NCBI GenBank assembly: GCA_017652805.1 | Contig: JAGCAH010000104.1 | Location: forward strand, 1-34,412 | Length of the DNA stretch: 34,412 nucleotides | Reading direction: 5' to 3' | From: Thermoguttaceae bacterium | GTDB lineage: Bacteria; Planctomycetota; Planctomycetia; Pirellulales; Thermoguttaceae | Shown here: piece by piece, positions 15,245-23,537 of the stretch | How positions within the stretch are numbered: position 1 is the stretch's first letter | How the letters are laid out: the number at the start of each line of letters is the position of its first letter | Translations under genes and position numbers: made by a program | Notes under the pieces: model-generated | What the model saw: the letters and a program-made list of their open reading frames with translations, nothing else | Told to the model about the DNA's origin: nothing | Databases searched by the model: none

Positions 15245-16636
15245 ATGGCAAAATACAAATGCGCGATTTGCGGTTACGTCTACGACGAAGAAAAGGAGAG
15301 CGCTCCCTTTTCCGAACTGAAAGCGTGCCCCGCCTGCTTTCAGCCGACCAGTTATTTCGAGAAGATTGACGAGTCCGCCGACACTTCCGAAAACCGCGCG
15401 GCGGCGGATCTTCCTCTCGCCTACGATGAGAGATACGCAAAACCGGATCCCTCGATCCCCCACATGGACGACATCCACAAGATTGCGGTCACCGGCGAGT
15501 CGATACACGCGGCGATGGCGACGACGATGCGCGTTCCCGGGTTCGACGAGATCCTGATTCTGGGCGCCGGACTCGACCCGATGCCGCTCGAAAGCGACGC
15601 GCCCGTCGACACGACGACCGTGATCGGACCGAAAGCCGCTAAACCGATGATTCTCGAAAATCCGGTCTACGTCTCTCACATGTCGTTCGGCGCGCTGTCG
15701 AAGGAAACGAAGATCGCTCTTGCCAAAGGGAGCGCCATGGCGCACTCGGCGATCTGTTCCGGAGAAGGCGGCGTCCTGCCAGAAGAGATGAGCGCCGCGG
15801 CGCATTACATTTTCGAATATATCCCGAATCGTTACAGTCTCACCGACGAGAATCTGAAGAACTCTTCCGCGATCGAAATCAAGATCGGCCAAGGAACCAA
15901 ACCCGGGATGGGGGGGCATCTTCCGGGGAGTAAAGTCACTCCCGAGATTGCCGCCGTCCGAGGTAAAACGGTCGGCGAAGATATTCAGAGCCCGTCCCGA
16001 TTCCCCGGGATCAATACGCGCGAAGATCTCAAAGCGCTCGTTTCGGAATTGCGCGAGCGTTCCGAAGGACGCCCCATCGGAATCAAACTCGCGGCGGGCC
16101 ACATCGAAAGTGATCTCGCCTTCGCCCTGGCGGCAAATCCCGACTTCATCACATTCGACGGCCGCGGCGGTGCGACGGGTTCCAGTCCGAAGTTCCTCCG
16201 TGACGCGACGAGCGTTCCGACGGTCTACGCGCTCCATCGAGCTCGAAAATACCTCAACGAACACGCCGAAGGCGTCTCTCTGGTGATTACCGGCGGCCTG
16301 CGGGTCTCATCCGATTTCGCCAAGGCGATTGCGATGGGCGCCGACGCGGTCGCCGTGGCGAGCGCCGCGCTGATCGCCGCCGGATGTCAGCAGTACCGAA
16401 TCTGCGGAAGCGGACTCTGCCCCGTCGGGATCGCCACGCAGGACGAGGAGCTGAGAAAGCGGCTCGACGGCGATGCCGCCGCACGGCGCGTCGCGAATTT
16501 CCTGAACGTCTCGCTCGAAGAGCTCCGGATGTTCGCCCGTATCACGGGACACGTGAGACTTCACGACCTTTCGACCGCCGACCTGGAAACGATCAGCAGC
16601 GAAATCGCCGATCACACGAATATCAGACACGTGTAA
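15245..16636 (+). CDS. Rubredoxin-like domain fused to FMN-binding glutamate synthase domain
   Basis: A 463-residue fusion. Residues 1-40 form a short rubredoxin-like knuckle, CAIC (6-9) and CPAC (28-31). The 18-residue gap is shorter than in classical rubredoxin. Residues about 80-450 are the FMN/iron-sulfur half of glutamate synthase: SHMSFGALSKETK, GQGTKPGMGGHLPG, the FMN region TFDGRGGATGSSP, and the 3Fe-4S cysteines C381, C387 and C392 with the C-x5-C-x4-C spacing. There is no glutamine amidotransferase domain and no GltD partner, as in archaeal-type or glutamate-synthase-related proteins. Its place just after rubrerythrin suggests an electron-transfer or redox role, with the rubredoxin-like domain passing electrons. 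Whether it makes glutamate is unknown. Confidence 0.88.
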   Translation: MAKYKCAICGYVYDEEKESAPFSELKACPACFQPTSYFEKIDESADTSENRAAADLPLAYDERYAKPDPSIPHMDDIHKIAVTGESIHAAMATTMRVPGFDEILILGAGLDPMPLESDAPVDTTTVIGPKAAKPMILENPVYVSHMSFGALSKETKIALAKGSAMAHSAICSGEGGVLPEEMSAAAHYIFEYIPNRYSLTDENLKNSSAIEIKIGQGTKPGMGGHLPGSKVTPEIAAVRGKTVGEDIQSPSRFPGINTREDLKALVSELRERSEGRPIGIKLAAGHIESDLAFALAANPDFITFDGRGGATGSSPKFLRDATSVPTVYALHRARKYLNEHAEGVSLVITGGLRVSSDFAKAIAMGADAVAVASAALIAAGCQQYRICGSGLCPVGIATQDEELRKRLDGDAAARRVANFLNVSLEELRMFARITGHVRLHDLSTADLETISSEIADHTNIRHV

Positions 16637-16654
16637 ACAAGGCGCGGTTCATAA

Positions 16655-16682
16655 GCCGGCGGCCTCTGCCGCCGGTTTTTTT
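16655..16682 (+). terminator. Rho-independent terminator of the perR-rbr operon
   Basis: A perfect stem CCGGCGGC/GCCGCCGG with loop CTCT (16656-16675) followed by seven T residues, 19 bases beyond the fusion-gene stop. Confidence 0.92.
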
Positions 16683-17090
16683 ATGCCGACTTTTCCTCCT
16701 TCCAGCCCTCTGCAGAGGGCTGGAAGGAAACCCAAGATCTTCTACGATACAAGCCTTTTAGCTGTCCAAAAAATCCAGTCCACCTCAGAACGCCCCTCCT
16801 CTTTTCAAAAAAATTTCTCCAAATCAGCCGTCTTCAGCTTGTAAACCGATTTTATTTCAGTTAAACTGGATAAAAAGTGAGCCTTTGCCAGATAAAAAGA
16901 GACTCTTTCCGCGCACGTTTTGCCGTCTTCAATCCGCGGCAAACCCATGCCCGGGGGCTTTTTCGGTTGACAAACAGGTTTCATTTCAAGCCGATGAGTC
17001 CGGTTCCGAAATGTCGGACCGGAGACACTATTTGCGGGGCGTGTCCTTTGTTCTCGGGTTCGTTCCGCGCTAACCAGAAGAGGTATTATA
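16683..17090. other. Intergenic region upstream of the first Gfo/Idh gene
   Basis: About 400 bases without a gene. It holds the 32-base palindrome, an AT-rich stretch around 16,800-16,890, a TTGACA (16967-16972) with no -10 at the right distance, and a stem-loop (16999-17023, 10 paired bases with one bulged T, loop AATG) in the likely leader. A weaker promoter candidate is TTGTAA, 17 bases, TAAACT near 16,840-16,867. The start codon at 17091 has AGAGG seven bases upstream. Confidence 0.5.
16697..16728. repeat. Perfect 32-base palindrome
   Basis: Sixteen bases, TCCTTCCAGCCCTCTG, are followed with no spacer by their exact reverse complement, centred on CTGCAG. No T-run follows on either strand, so it does not look like a standard terminator. 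It lies 14 bases after the perR-operon terminator. Confidence 0.85.
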
Positions 17091-18464
17091 ATGAAACGAC
17101 GTGATTTTCTGAAAACGAGCGGCCTTGTTGCCGCCGGTTTAAGTGTGGCCCGCGGCGCCCAGGCTGCCGGCGATGATTGTATCAAGATCGGTCTGGTCGG
17201 CTGCGGCGGCCGTGCCCGCGGCGCGGTCCAAAACCGTCTCTCCTTTGAGGACAACTGCAAAGTCGTCGCCATCTGCGACGCGTTCGAACAGAACGCCAAG
17301 AGCGCCGCCGAAGCGTTCCGCGCCACCGAAGACGAGCGCTACACTTTCGACGATGATCATGTTTTCTGGGGTTTCGAAGCCTATAAGAAGGTCATTGACG
17401 AATGCGATCAGGTTCTGATCGTCACGACCCCGGCGTTCCGCCCGATCCACTACCTGTATGCCGCCAAAGCCGGAAAGCATATCTTCATGGAAAAACCGTG
17501 CGCGGTCGACGTCGGCGGGTACAAACTCGCAATGGAAGCGAACAAGATCGCCGACGAAAAAGGCCTGGTCGTTGTGGTCGGCTATCAGCGCCATTACGCT
17601 CCCAGCTACCAGCAGATGATGGAAAAGATCGCCGAAGGCGCGATCGGCGATATCATCTACACCCGCGTTTACTGGAACGACGGCGGGATCTGGGAACGCG
17701 GCCGTCAGGCGGGCGATACCGAAATGCAGTATCAGATGCGCAACTGGTACCATTTCAACTGGCTCTGCGGCGACGGGATCGTCGAACAGCATTGCCACAA
17801 CATCGACGTCTCGAACTGGATTCACTGCAAGGGTGATTTCAAGGGGCCTCTCTCCCACCCGGTCAAAGTCAACGCGATGGGCGGCCGCCAGGTTCGCCGG
17901 TTCCCGCGGTTCGAGAATTCCGGCTACCGTTATGACCACTACTTCTGCGAATTCACCTATGCCGACGGTTCGCAGATGTTCAGCCAGTGCCGTCACCAGG
18001 GGAACACCTGGAGCAACGTTTCCGAATTCGTTTACGGAACCAAGGGGAAAGGGAACTCCGGCGGTCTCTATGACAACGACGGCAACGCCATTTGGACATT
18101 CCAGGGTCCCGATTGCAACCCGTACGACGAAGAACACCGCCAGCAGGTCGAATGGATCCGCAAGGGTGAGGCTCACAACGACGGCTGGTTCGCCGCCTAT
18201 TCGAGTATGACCAGCGCGTTCGGGCGCATGGCCGGCTGCTCGGGTCAGGAACTGAACTGGGACGACGCCGTCGAAAACGGCCGCAGCGAGTTCCCCTACG
18301 AACAGGCGCTCGCCGGAACGATGGACTGGGATACCCTCCCGCCGGTCCTCCCCGATACCGAACCTCCGGCGCAGCCCGCCGAAGGCCAGCTCATTTACGA
18401 AAACTCCGTCCCGGTTCCGGGCGAGTGGAAATGGCAGAAAGAAGCTCCCGCCGCTGAAGCCTGA
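17091..18464 (+). CDS. Tat-exported Gfo/Idh/MocA family oxidoreductase
   Basis: NAD(P)-dependent sugar or glycoside oxidoreductase of 457 residues; substrate unknown. The N-terminus (KRRDFLKTSGLVAAGLSVA) is a twin-arginine signal with AQA before the mature protein, so it folds with its cofactor before export. The Rossmann motif GLVGCGGRARG is at about 34-44. The catalytic-lysine motif EKP is at 134-136 (HIFMEKPCAVD). Downstream GDGIVEQHCHNIDVSNW holds the conserved H-x-x-D type active-site segment. Length and layout fit the large planctomycete group of secreted Gfo/Idh/MocA proteins. It is followed by its own terminator, so it is monocistronic, with carbohydrate esterase genes just downstream. 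Confidence 0.9.
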   Translation: MKRRDFLKTSGLVAAGLSVARGAQAAGDDCIKIGLVGCGGRARGAVQNRLSFEDNCKVVAICDAFEQNAKSAAEAFRATEDERYTFDDDHVFWGFEAYKKVIDECDQVLIVTTPAFRPIHYLYAAKAGKHIFMEKPCAVDVGGYKLAMEANKIADEKGLVVVVGYQRHYAPSYQQMMEKIAEGAIGDIIYTRVYWNDGGIWERGRQAGDTEMQYQMRNWYHFNWLCGDGIVEQHCHNIDVSNWIHCKGDFKGPLSHPVKVNAMGGRQVRRFPRFENSGYRYDHYFCEFTYADGSQMFSQCRHQGNTWSNVSEFVYGTKGKGNSGGLYDNDGNAIWTFQGPDCNPYDEEHRQQVEWIRKGEAHNDGWFAAYSSMTSAFGRMAGCSGQELNWDDAVENGRSEFPYEQALAGTMDWDTLPPVLPDTEPPAQPAEGQLIYENSVPVPGEWKWQKEAPAAEA

Positions 18465-18493
18465 TACGTTTAATCACGGTTGATCCGCAAAAA

Positions 18494-18518
18494 GGCGCGC
18501 GCAAAGCGCGCCTTTTTT
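18494..18518 (+). terminator. Terminator of the first Gfo/Idh gene
   Basis: Stem GGCGCGC/GCGCGCC with loop GCAAA, preceded by A5 and followed by T6, 29 bases after the stop codon. The A- and T-runs make it potentially bidirectional. Confidence 0.9.
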
Positions 18519-18597
18519 AGTCTTCCCAGCAAACGCGGAAAGGCGCGGCGGCACAAATTGATACACAAGACTGGCACCATTCAGATTTTCGGGTACG

Positions 18598-19872
18598 ATG
18601 ATGATACTGATCTTTCTGCTGACGTTCTTCGCGACGGTCGCAGTCTTCGGTTCCGATGAGGAACGGAACGAAAACTTCGACGAGTCGAAAGTCGTCCCCT
18701 ACACTCTTCCCGACCCGCTGATTTGCAGCGACGGCACTCCGGTAACCTCGCCCGAACTCTGGACGGAAAGGCGTCGGCAAGAGATCCTCGATCTTTTCGC
18801 GACGCAGATGTACGGAGTCATGCCGCAGTGCGACCATTCAAAACTGCGGTGGGAAACACGGCGCGTAAACCCAGCGGCTCTCGGTGGAAAAGCCGTTTTC
18901 AAAGAGGTGCGGATTTGGTTTGACGCACCGAACCCATATCCGAAAATCGATATTCTCGTCTGTCTTCCCCGCAATTCGGAACGGCCGGTTCCCGCGTTTC
19001 TGGGTCTCAACTTCAACGGGAATCACACGATCAGCGACGACGCGTGGATCTCCCCGCCCGACGGTTGCGATGGGGTTCATCTTCGCGGCAAAGATCCGCA
19101 AACCGAACGGGGAACGATGAAACACCGCTGGCCGATCGAAAAGATCGTCGACCGGGGCTACGCGCTCGTCACCGGTTACTATGAGGAGATCGATCCGGAT
19201 TTTGACGACGGGCGCCAAAACGGGGTTCATCCCCTCTTTGCCCCTTTCGAAGCCGATATTCCGGAACCTTCCCGCGCGGCGACGTTCACCGCCTGGGGGT
19301 GGGGACTCTCGCGAATTCTCGATTGTCTCGAAGAGATGCCTGAAATCGACGCTCGGCGCGTCGCGCTCGTGGGACATTCGCGGCTCGGAAAGACCGCTCT
19401 CTGGACGGGCGCCGGCGACCAGCGGTTCGCGATGGTCATTTCGAACGATTCCGGCTGCGGCGGCGCGGCGCTTTCGCGGCGCAATTTCGGGGAGACACCG
19501 AAACTACTCGTGACGGTGCGCCCCCATTGGTTCTGCCCCTATTTCCGCCGCTACACCGACGACCCGCAACAGATCCCGTTCGACCAGCATGAGCTGATCG
19601 CACTCATCGCGCCGCGGCCGGTCTATATCGCCAGCGCCGACGATGACCTTCCGGCCGACCCGAAAGGAGAATATCTCGCGGCTCTCGCCGCCGATCCGGT
19701 CTATCGGCTCCTTGGCACGGACGGAATCGGCGGCGCGACCGACACCCCGCCGGAGGCGGACCGTCCGGTCGGCGCGACGATCCGTTATCACCGCCGAAGC
19801 GGGAAACACGACCTCACCGTATACGACTGGGAACAGTACATTAGTTTTGCCGACATGTATATAAAGCAGTAG
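18598..19872 (+). CDS. CE15-type glucuronoyl esterase-like hydrolase, copy 1
   Basis: Probable secreted esterase cleaving 4-O-methyl-glucuronoyl esters that link glucuronoxylan to lignin. The 424-residue protein begins with a hydrophobic signal (MMILIFLLTFFATVAVFGS). The alpha/beta-hydrolase elbow is GHSRLGKTALW (nucleophile S261), followed by ISNDSGCGGAALSRR and the His motif SGKHD (H404), which is the bacterial CE15 pattern. The mature N-terminal block DPLxCxDGTPVT-PELWTE-RR is shared with its neighbour. No clear ribosome site precedes ATG 18598; a second ATG follows at 18601. A weak promoter-like TTGATA (18558) lies upstream. The next gene is a paralogue of equal length 34 bases away. Confidence 0.85.
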   Translation: MMILIFLLTFFATVAVFGSDEERNENFDESKVVPYTLPDPLICSDGTPVTSPELWTERRRQEILDLFATQMYGVMPQCDHSKLRWETRRVNPAALGGKAVFKEVRIWFDAPNPYPKIDILVCLPRNSERPVPAFLGLNFNGNHTISDDAWISPPDGCDGVHLRGKDPQTERGTMKHRWPIEKIVDRGYALVTGYYEEIDPDFDDGRQNGVHPLFAPFEADIPEPSRAATFTAWGWGLSRILDCLEEMPEIDARRVALVGHSRLGKTALWTGAGDQRFAMVISNDSGCGGAALSRRNFGETPKLLVTVRPHWFCPYFRRYTDDPQQIPFDQHELIALIAPRPVYIASADDDLPADPKGEYLAALAADPVYRLLGTDGIGGATDTPPEADRPVGATIRYHRRSGKHDLTVYDWEQYISFADMYIKQ

Positions 19873-19906
19873 AAAACACCGTTTCCGTTAAAAAGGAGTC
19901 ACGCCA

Positions 19907-21181
19907 ATGAAAAACTTATTCATCGTGTCTGTTCTGGCCGCCTGCGCCTGGACCGCCGCCGTCTGCTCGGACGAGTGGAAAGAAAACGAAGACGAGTCGA
20001 AAGTCATTTCCTACACCCTTCCCGATCCGCTTCTCTGTCAAGACGGCACTCCCGTAACCACCCCCGAACTCTGGACCGAAAAACGGCGCGGTGAAATTCT
20101 CGAGATGTTCCGTATGCAGATGTACGGGATGATGCCCGATTACGACAAATCGAAATTCCGCTGGGAAACTCTGCGTGTCAATCCGGTTGCCCTGAACGGG
20201 AAAGCGGTCTTTAAGGAGATCCGCATTTGGTTCGATGCGCCGAACGCCAGACCCAAAGTCGATATCCTCGTCTGTATTCCCCGCAGCGCGGCCGGACCGG
20301 TCCCCGCTTTCCTGGGCTTTAATTTTTATGGGAATCACGCCGTGAGCGACGATCGATGGATATCACTTGCCGATTGTCCCGACGGAACCCGTGTACAGGG
20401 AAAAGATCTCGAGACACAGCGGGGACGCTCGAAAACCCGTTGGCCGATTGAGACGATCATCGATCGGGGATACGCCCTTGTTACCGCCTACTACGAAGAG
20501 ATCGTGCCGGACTGCAACAACGAACGTTCTCTCGGAGTCTACCCTCTTTTTGCCTCCTTTGAAGAGAATCTTCCCGAACCTTCGCGCGCCGGAGCGATCA
20601 CCGCCTGGGCATGGGGACTTTCGCGGATTCTTGACTGCCTTGAAAACATTCCCGAAATTGACGCAAAACGCGTTGCCGTGATGGGTCATTCACGGCTTGG
20701 GAAGACCGCGCTCTGGGCGGGAGCGAATGACCCGCGGTTCGCCCTGGTGATCTCAAATGATTCCGGCTGCGGCGGGGCAGCCCTTTCACGCCGAAATTTT
20801 GGAGAGACGCCGGAATTTATGGATCAGGTTATCCCGTACTGGTTCTGTCAGTATTACAGCCGCTACGCAAAAGATCCGACGCAAATTCCGTTCGATCAGC
20901 ATGAACTGATCACCTTAATCGCACCGCGTCCGGTTTACGTCGCCAGCGCCGACGAAGACCTCTGGGCTGACCCGAAGGGGGAATTCCTCTCCGCGTGGAA
21001 TGCCGATCCGGTCTACCGTCTTCTCGGAACCGCGGGAATCGGCGGCATCGCCGACGTTCCGCCCGAAACGAACGTTCCGGTCGGCGAGGTGATCCGTTAC
21101 CACCGCCGAAGCGGCAAACACGACGTAACGGATTTCGATTGGAACGAATATCTCAATTTCGCCGACAAGTACATGAAGTAA
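19907..21181 (+). CDS. CE15-type glucuronoyl esterase-like hydrolase, copy 2
   Basis: A 424-residue paralogue of the preceding gene, alignable end to end without obvious gaps but with many substitutions, so the duplication is not recent. The signal peptide is MKNLFIVSVLAACAWTAAVCS. The catalytic elbow is GHSRLGKTALWAG (S262), with ISNDSGCGGAALSRRNFGE and His in RRSGKHD (H405). Active-site segments are conserved between copies, while the region before the elbow (residues 150-215) and the C-terminal loop vary, suggesting different substrate preference. AAGGAG lies ten bases before the ATG, a much stronger ribosome site than copy 1. It is co-transcribed with copy 1 and ends at a strong bidirectional terminator. 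Confidence 0.87.
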   Translation: MKNLFIVSVLAACAWTAAVCSDEWKENEDESKVISYTLPDPLLCQDGTPVTTPELWTEKRRGEILEMFRMQMYGMMPDYDKSKFRWETLRVNPVALNGKAVFKEIRIWFDAPNARPKVDILVCIPRSAAGPVPAFLGFNFYGNHAVSDDRWISLADCPDGTRVQGKDLETQRGRSKTRWPIETIIDRGYALVTAYYEEIVPDCNNERSLGVYPLFASFEENLPEPSRAGAITAWAWGLSRILDCLENIPEIDAKRVAVMGHSRLGKTALWAGANDPRFALVISNDSGCGGAALSRRNFGETPEFMDQVIPYWFCQYYSRYAKDPTQIPFDQHELITLIAPRPVYVASADEDLWADPKGEFLSAWNADPVYRLLGTAGIGGIADVPPETNVPVGEVIRYHRRSGKHDVTDFDWNEYLNFADKYMK

Positions 21182-21192
21182 CACAATATTTT

Positions 21193-21235
21193 CCCAATAA
21201 AAAAGCCCGCCGTAAAGCGGGCCTTTTTTATTGGG
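21193..21235. terminator. Bidirectional terminator between CE15 copy 2 and the EF-G2 gene
   Basis: An 18-base-pair stem (CCCAATAAAAAAGCCCGC with its complement, one bulged C) and loop CGTAAA. The A6 and T6 stretches inside the stem serve as U-tracts on both strands for the two convergent genes. Confidence 0.93.
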
Positions 21236-21254
21236 ACACTCTTGAAAGAGGTGA

Positions 21255-23354
21255 TTACTCTTCGTCTTCCTGCAGGTCGGCGGCGGCGATCACCTGCGCC
21301 TGGACGTTGCCCGGAACGACGTCGTAACGATTGAACTCAATGACGTAGCTCCCCTGGCCCCCCGTCATACTGGCGAGCGAGCGGCTGTAGGTCATCACTT
21401 CGGCGAGCGGAATCTCGGCCTTGATGACCTGCATGCCGCCACCGGCCGATTCGCTTCCGGTCTGCCGACCGCGGCGGGTCGAAAGGTCCGAACAAATATC
21501 ACCGACCTTGTCATCCGGAACGGTGACTTCGAGGTTCACGATCGGTTCGAGAAGCGAAGGACGCGCTTCCTGGAAGACGTTCTTAAAGACGTTCGACGCA
21601 GCGGTCTTGAACGCCTGCTCGTTACTGTCGACCGGGTGGTATTTCCCGAAGTGGACTTCGACGCAGAGGTCCTGAACGTGATAACCGGCGATAACGCCCT
21701 TCTCCATCCGTTCTTTGAACCCCTTTTCAATGGCGGGCATAAAGTTGGCGGGAATCGTACCGCCGACGACCGAGTCGATCCAGAGGAAGTTGTTTTCGGG
21801 GAAATGCTTGAACTCCTTCATCGACGGGAACCGCTCTTTGTTCGTCGCGAACTCTTCGGGATCGGTTCCGCCCGGGAACGGATACATGCGGATATGGACT
21901 TCGCCGAACTGACCGGCGCCGCCCGACTGCTTCTTGTGGCGGTACGAACCGCTCGCTTCGGCCTGGATCGTTTCACGATACGGAATCTTCGGCTCTTTCG
22001 TTTCGAGTTCGACCTTATCGCGCCGCTTCAGGCGTTCTTGCAGAACCTGGAGATGAAGCTCGCTCATCCCGGTGATGATCAGCTGTTTGGTCTGGTCGTT
22101 CCGTTCGACCAGGAAGGTGTTGTCCTCTTCGGCGAGCTTGGTAAGCGCGCCGCTGACCTTCGCTTCGTCGCCGCGGCTCTTCGGCGAGGCAGCCAGACCG
22201 ACCATCGGGGTCGGGAACGCGAAGGCGGGGAAGGTCAGGTCGCCGAGCGAGGTACCGGTGTGGAGTTCTTCACTCTTGGTCACCGCCACAATCGAGCCGG
22301 GCCCGGCTTCGTCGACCGGCTGGAGCTGATCGGCCTGAATTTCAAAAAGCTGCGCGATCTTCAGGCCGCGGCGCGACGACGAGGCGGCAATCTGCATTCC
22401 GGTCTTGAGCGTACCGTTAAAGACGCGCATGTAGTTAATCTTCTGAACGAACGGGTCGATCCGGGTTTTGAAGACGTGCGCGGCGACCGGGCCGTTCGGA
22501 TCGGCTTTCAGTTCAACGTCGTTCCCCTCGGCATCCTTGACCGTACGGGTCAGGAAGTTCGCCGGAAGGGCGTAGGCGGCCAGGGCGTCCATCAATTCGT
22601 TGAGCCCGACCTTTGTCTTCGACGAGACGCAGAACATCGGAATGAGCGAACCTTCGACCATCCCCTTGGCGATCAGCGCCGACATCTGAGCTTCGTCGGG
22701 AAGTTCCCCTTCGAAATATCTTTCCATCGCGGCGTCATCGACCGAAACGATCGATTCGATGAGCGATTCGTGAATCTGAGCCGGATCGACCAGAGCGCCG
22801 GCGGCGTCGGCCGGAGGATTGAGTGTGCTGACCACACCCGAGAATTCATGACCGTGCCCGATCGGAACGTTGAACAGAACCGCTTCCTGACCGAAGACGT
22901 CCTGAATGTTGGCGATAAGGGATTCGAAATCGATATTGTCGCCGTCCATCTTGTTAATAATCACCAGGCGGCCAAGTCCCGCCTTCTTCGACTCGGCGAA
23001 AACGCGGCGGGTGTTGACCTCAATCCCGGACTGCGCGTTGATCACGATCGCGGCGGTGTCGACGCCGCCGAACGAACCGATCGTCGCGCCGATGAAATCC
23101 GGGTAACCGGGGTTATCGACGATATTGAACCGTTTCCCGGCGTGGTCGAAATGGATAATGCTCGATTCGATCGAGTACTTATGGGCTTTTTCTTCGTCGT
23201 CGAAGTCACAGATGCTCGAACCGTCGTCAACACTGGCGTTCTTGTTCACCGTCCCCGTCACGCAGAGGAGGGTATCGGCGAGAGTCGTCTTTCCCGAACC
23301 GCCGTGACCGCAGAAGGCAATGTTACGAATATTCTCGGCTGTGAATTTAGACAT
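21255..23354 (-). CDS. Elongation factor G-like protein (EF-G2 type)
   Basis: A 699-residue translational GTPase with all five EF-G domains. G1 is GHGGSGKT (16-23) instead of AHIDAGKT. G3 is DNPGYPDF (80-87), with Tyr84 where canonical EF-G has the catalytic His of DTPGH. G4 is NKMD (134-137). Domain IV carries SYRHKKQSGGAGQFGEV. These substitutions define the EF-G2/FusA2 group rather than housekeeping EF-G or tetracycline-resistance TetM-type proteins. No ribosomal protein genes or tuf are adjacent, which also argues for a paralogue. Its function is unsettled; the mycobacterial EF-G2 has been reported to lack ribosome-dependent GTPase activity. A promoter is visible upstream, and the 3' end faces the bidirectional terminator. 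Confidence 0.9.
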   Translation of the reverse strand: MSKFTAENIRNIAFCGHGGSGKTTLADTLLCVTGTVNKNASVDDGSSICDFDDEEKAHKYSIESSIIHFDHAGKRFNIVDNPGYPDFIGATIGSFGGVDTAAIVINAQSGIEVNTRRVFAESKKAGLGRLVIINKMDGDNIDFESLIANIQDVFGQEAVLFNVPIGHGHEFSGVVSTLNPPADAAGALVDPAQIHESLIESIVSVDDAAMERYFEGELPDEAQMSALIAKGMVEGSLIPMFCVSSKTKVGLNELMDALAAYALPANFLTRTVKDAEGNDVELKADPNGPVAAHVFKTRIDPFVQKINYMRVFNGTLKTGMQIAASSSRRGLKIAQLFEIQADQLQPVDEAGPGSIVAVTKSEELHTGTSLGDLTFPAFAFPTPMVGLAASPKSRGDEAKVSGALTKLAEEDNTFLVERNDQTKQLIITGMSELHLQVLQERLKRRDKVELETKEPKIPYRETIQAEASGSYRHKKQSGGAGQFGEVHIRMYPFPGGTDPEEFATNKERFPSMKEFKHFPENNFLWIDSVVGGTIPANFMPAIEKGFKERMEKGVIAGYHVQDLCVEVHFGKYHPVDSNEQAFKTAASNVFKNVFQEARPSLLEPIVNLEVTVPDDKVGDICSDLSTRRGRQTGSESAGGGMQVIKAEIPLAEVMTYSRSLASMTGGQGSYVIEFNRYDVVPGNVQAQVIAAADLQEDEE

Positions 23355-23462
23355 CTGTTGGTTTCCTCACATAAAAATATTTGGTGACGGTTTCAGGAAG
23401 AAATCATCCGGCAAGAGACACCTCTGACCTAAAGGGATCTTCCCATAAAATGACTTCCTATA

Positions 23463-23490
23463 TTTATACCTTCTAAACGGCAATCGACAA
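23463..23490 (-). promoter_or_regulatory. Promoter of the EF-G2 gene
   Basis: Minus strand TTGTCG (23490-23485), 16-base spacer, TATAAA (23468-23463). Predicted leader about 100 bases. Confidence 0.55.
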
Positions 23491-23499
23491 GGGGATATA

Positions 23500-23527
23500 T
23501 TGAACCGAATCCTCTTTTCCCTATAAT
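23500..23527 (+). promoter_or_regulatory. Promoter of the arrestin-like gene, predicted leaderless start
   Basis: TTGAAC (23500-23505), 16-base spacer, TATAAT (23522-23527). The first in-frame ATG (23526) lies inside the -10 box, so it cannot be the start. Transcription should begin at about 23534-23538, at or just before the ATG at 23538. Confidence 0.6.
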
Positions 23528-23537
23528 GATGGGCGTT

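Noticed and set aside
14528-16264. 578-codon minus-strand open frame opposite rubrerythrin and the rubredoxin fusion
   Set aside because: Spans two real genes and the gap between them; low-complexity composition and no motif.
16967-16972. TTGACA as -35 of the first Gfo/Idh gene
   Set aside because: Nothing resembling a -10 lies 16-18 bases downstream (GCCGAT region).
17087-17092. TATAAT overlapping the first Gfo/Idh start codon as a promoter
   Set aside because: It would place the start inside the gene, there is no -35, and the adjacent AGAGG fits a ribosome site for this ATG.
21255-23354. Tetracycline-resistance ribosomal protection protein
   Set aside because: G1 and G3 motifs match the EF-G2 group rather than TetM/TetQ, and no mobile element is nearby.
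21636-23387. 583-codon plus-strand frame opposite EF-G2
   Set aside because: Antisense shadow; crosses the EF-G2 start and promoter and has no recognisable domain.
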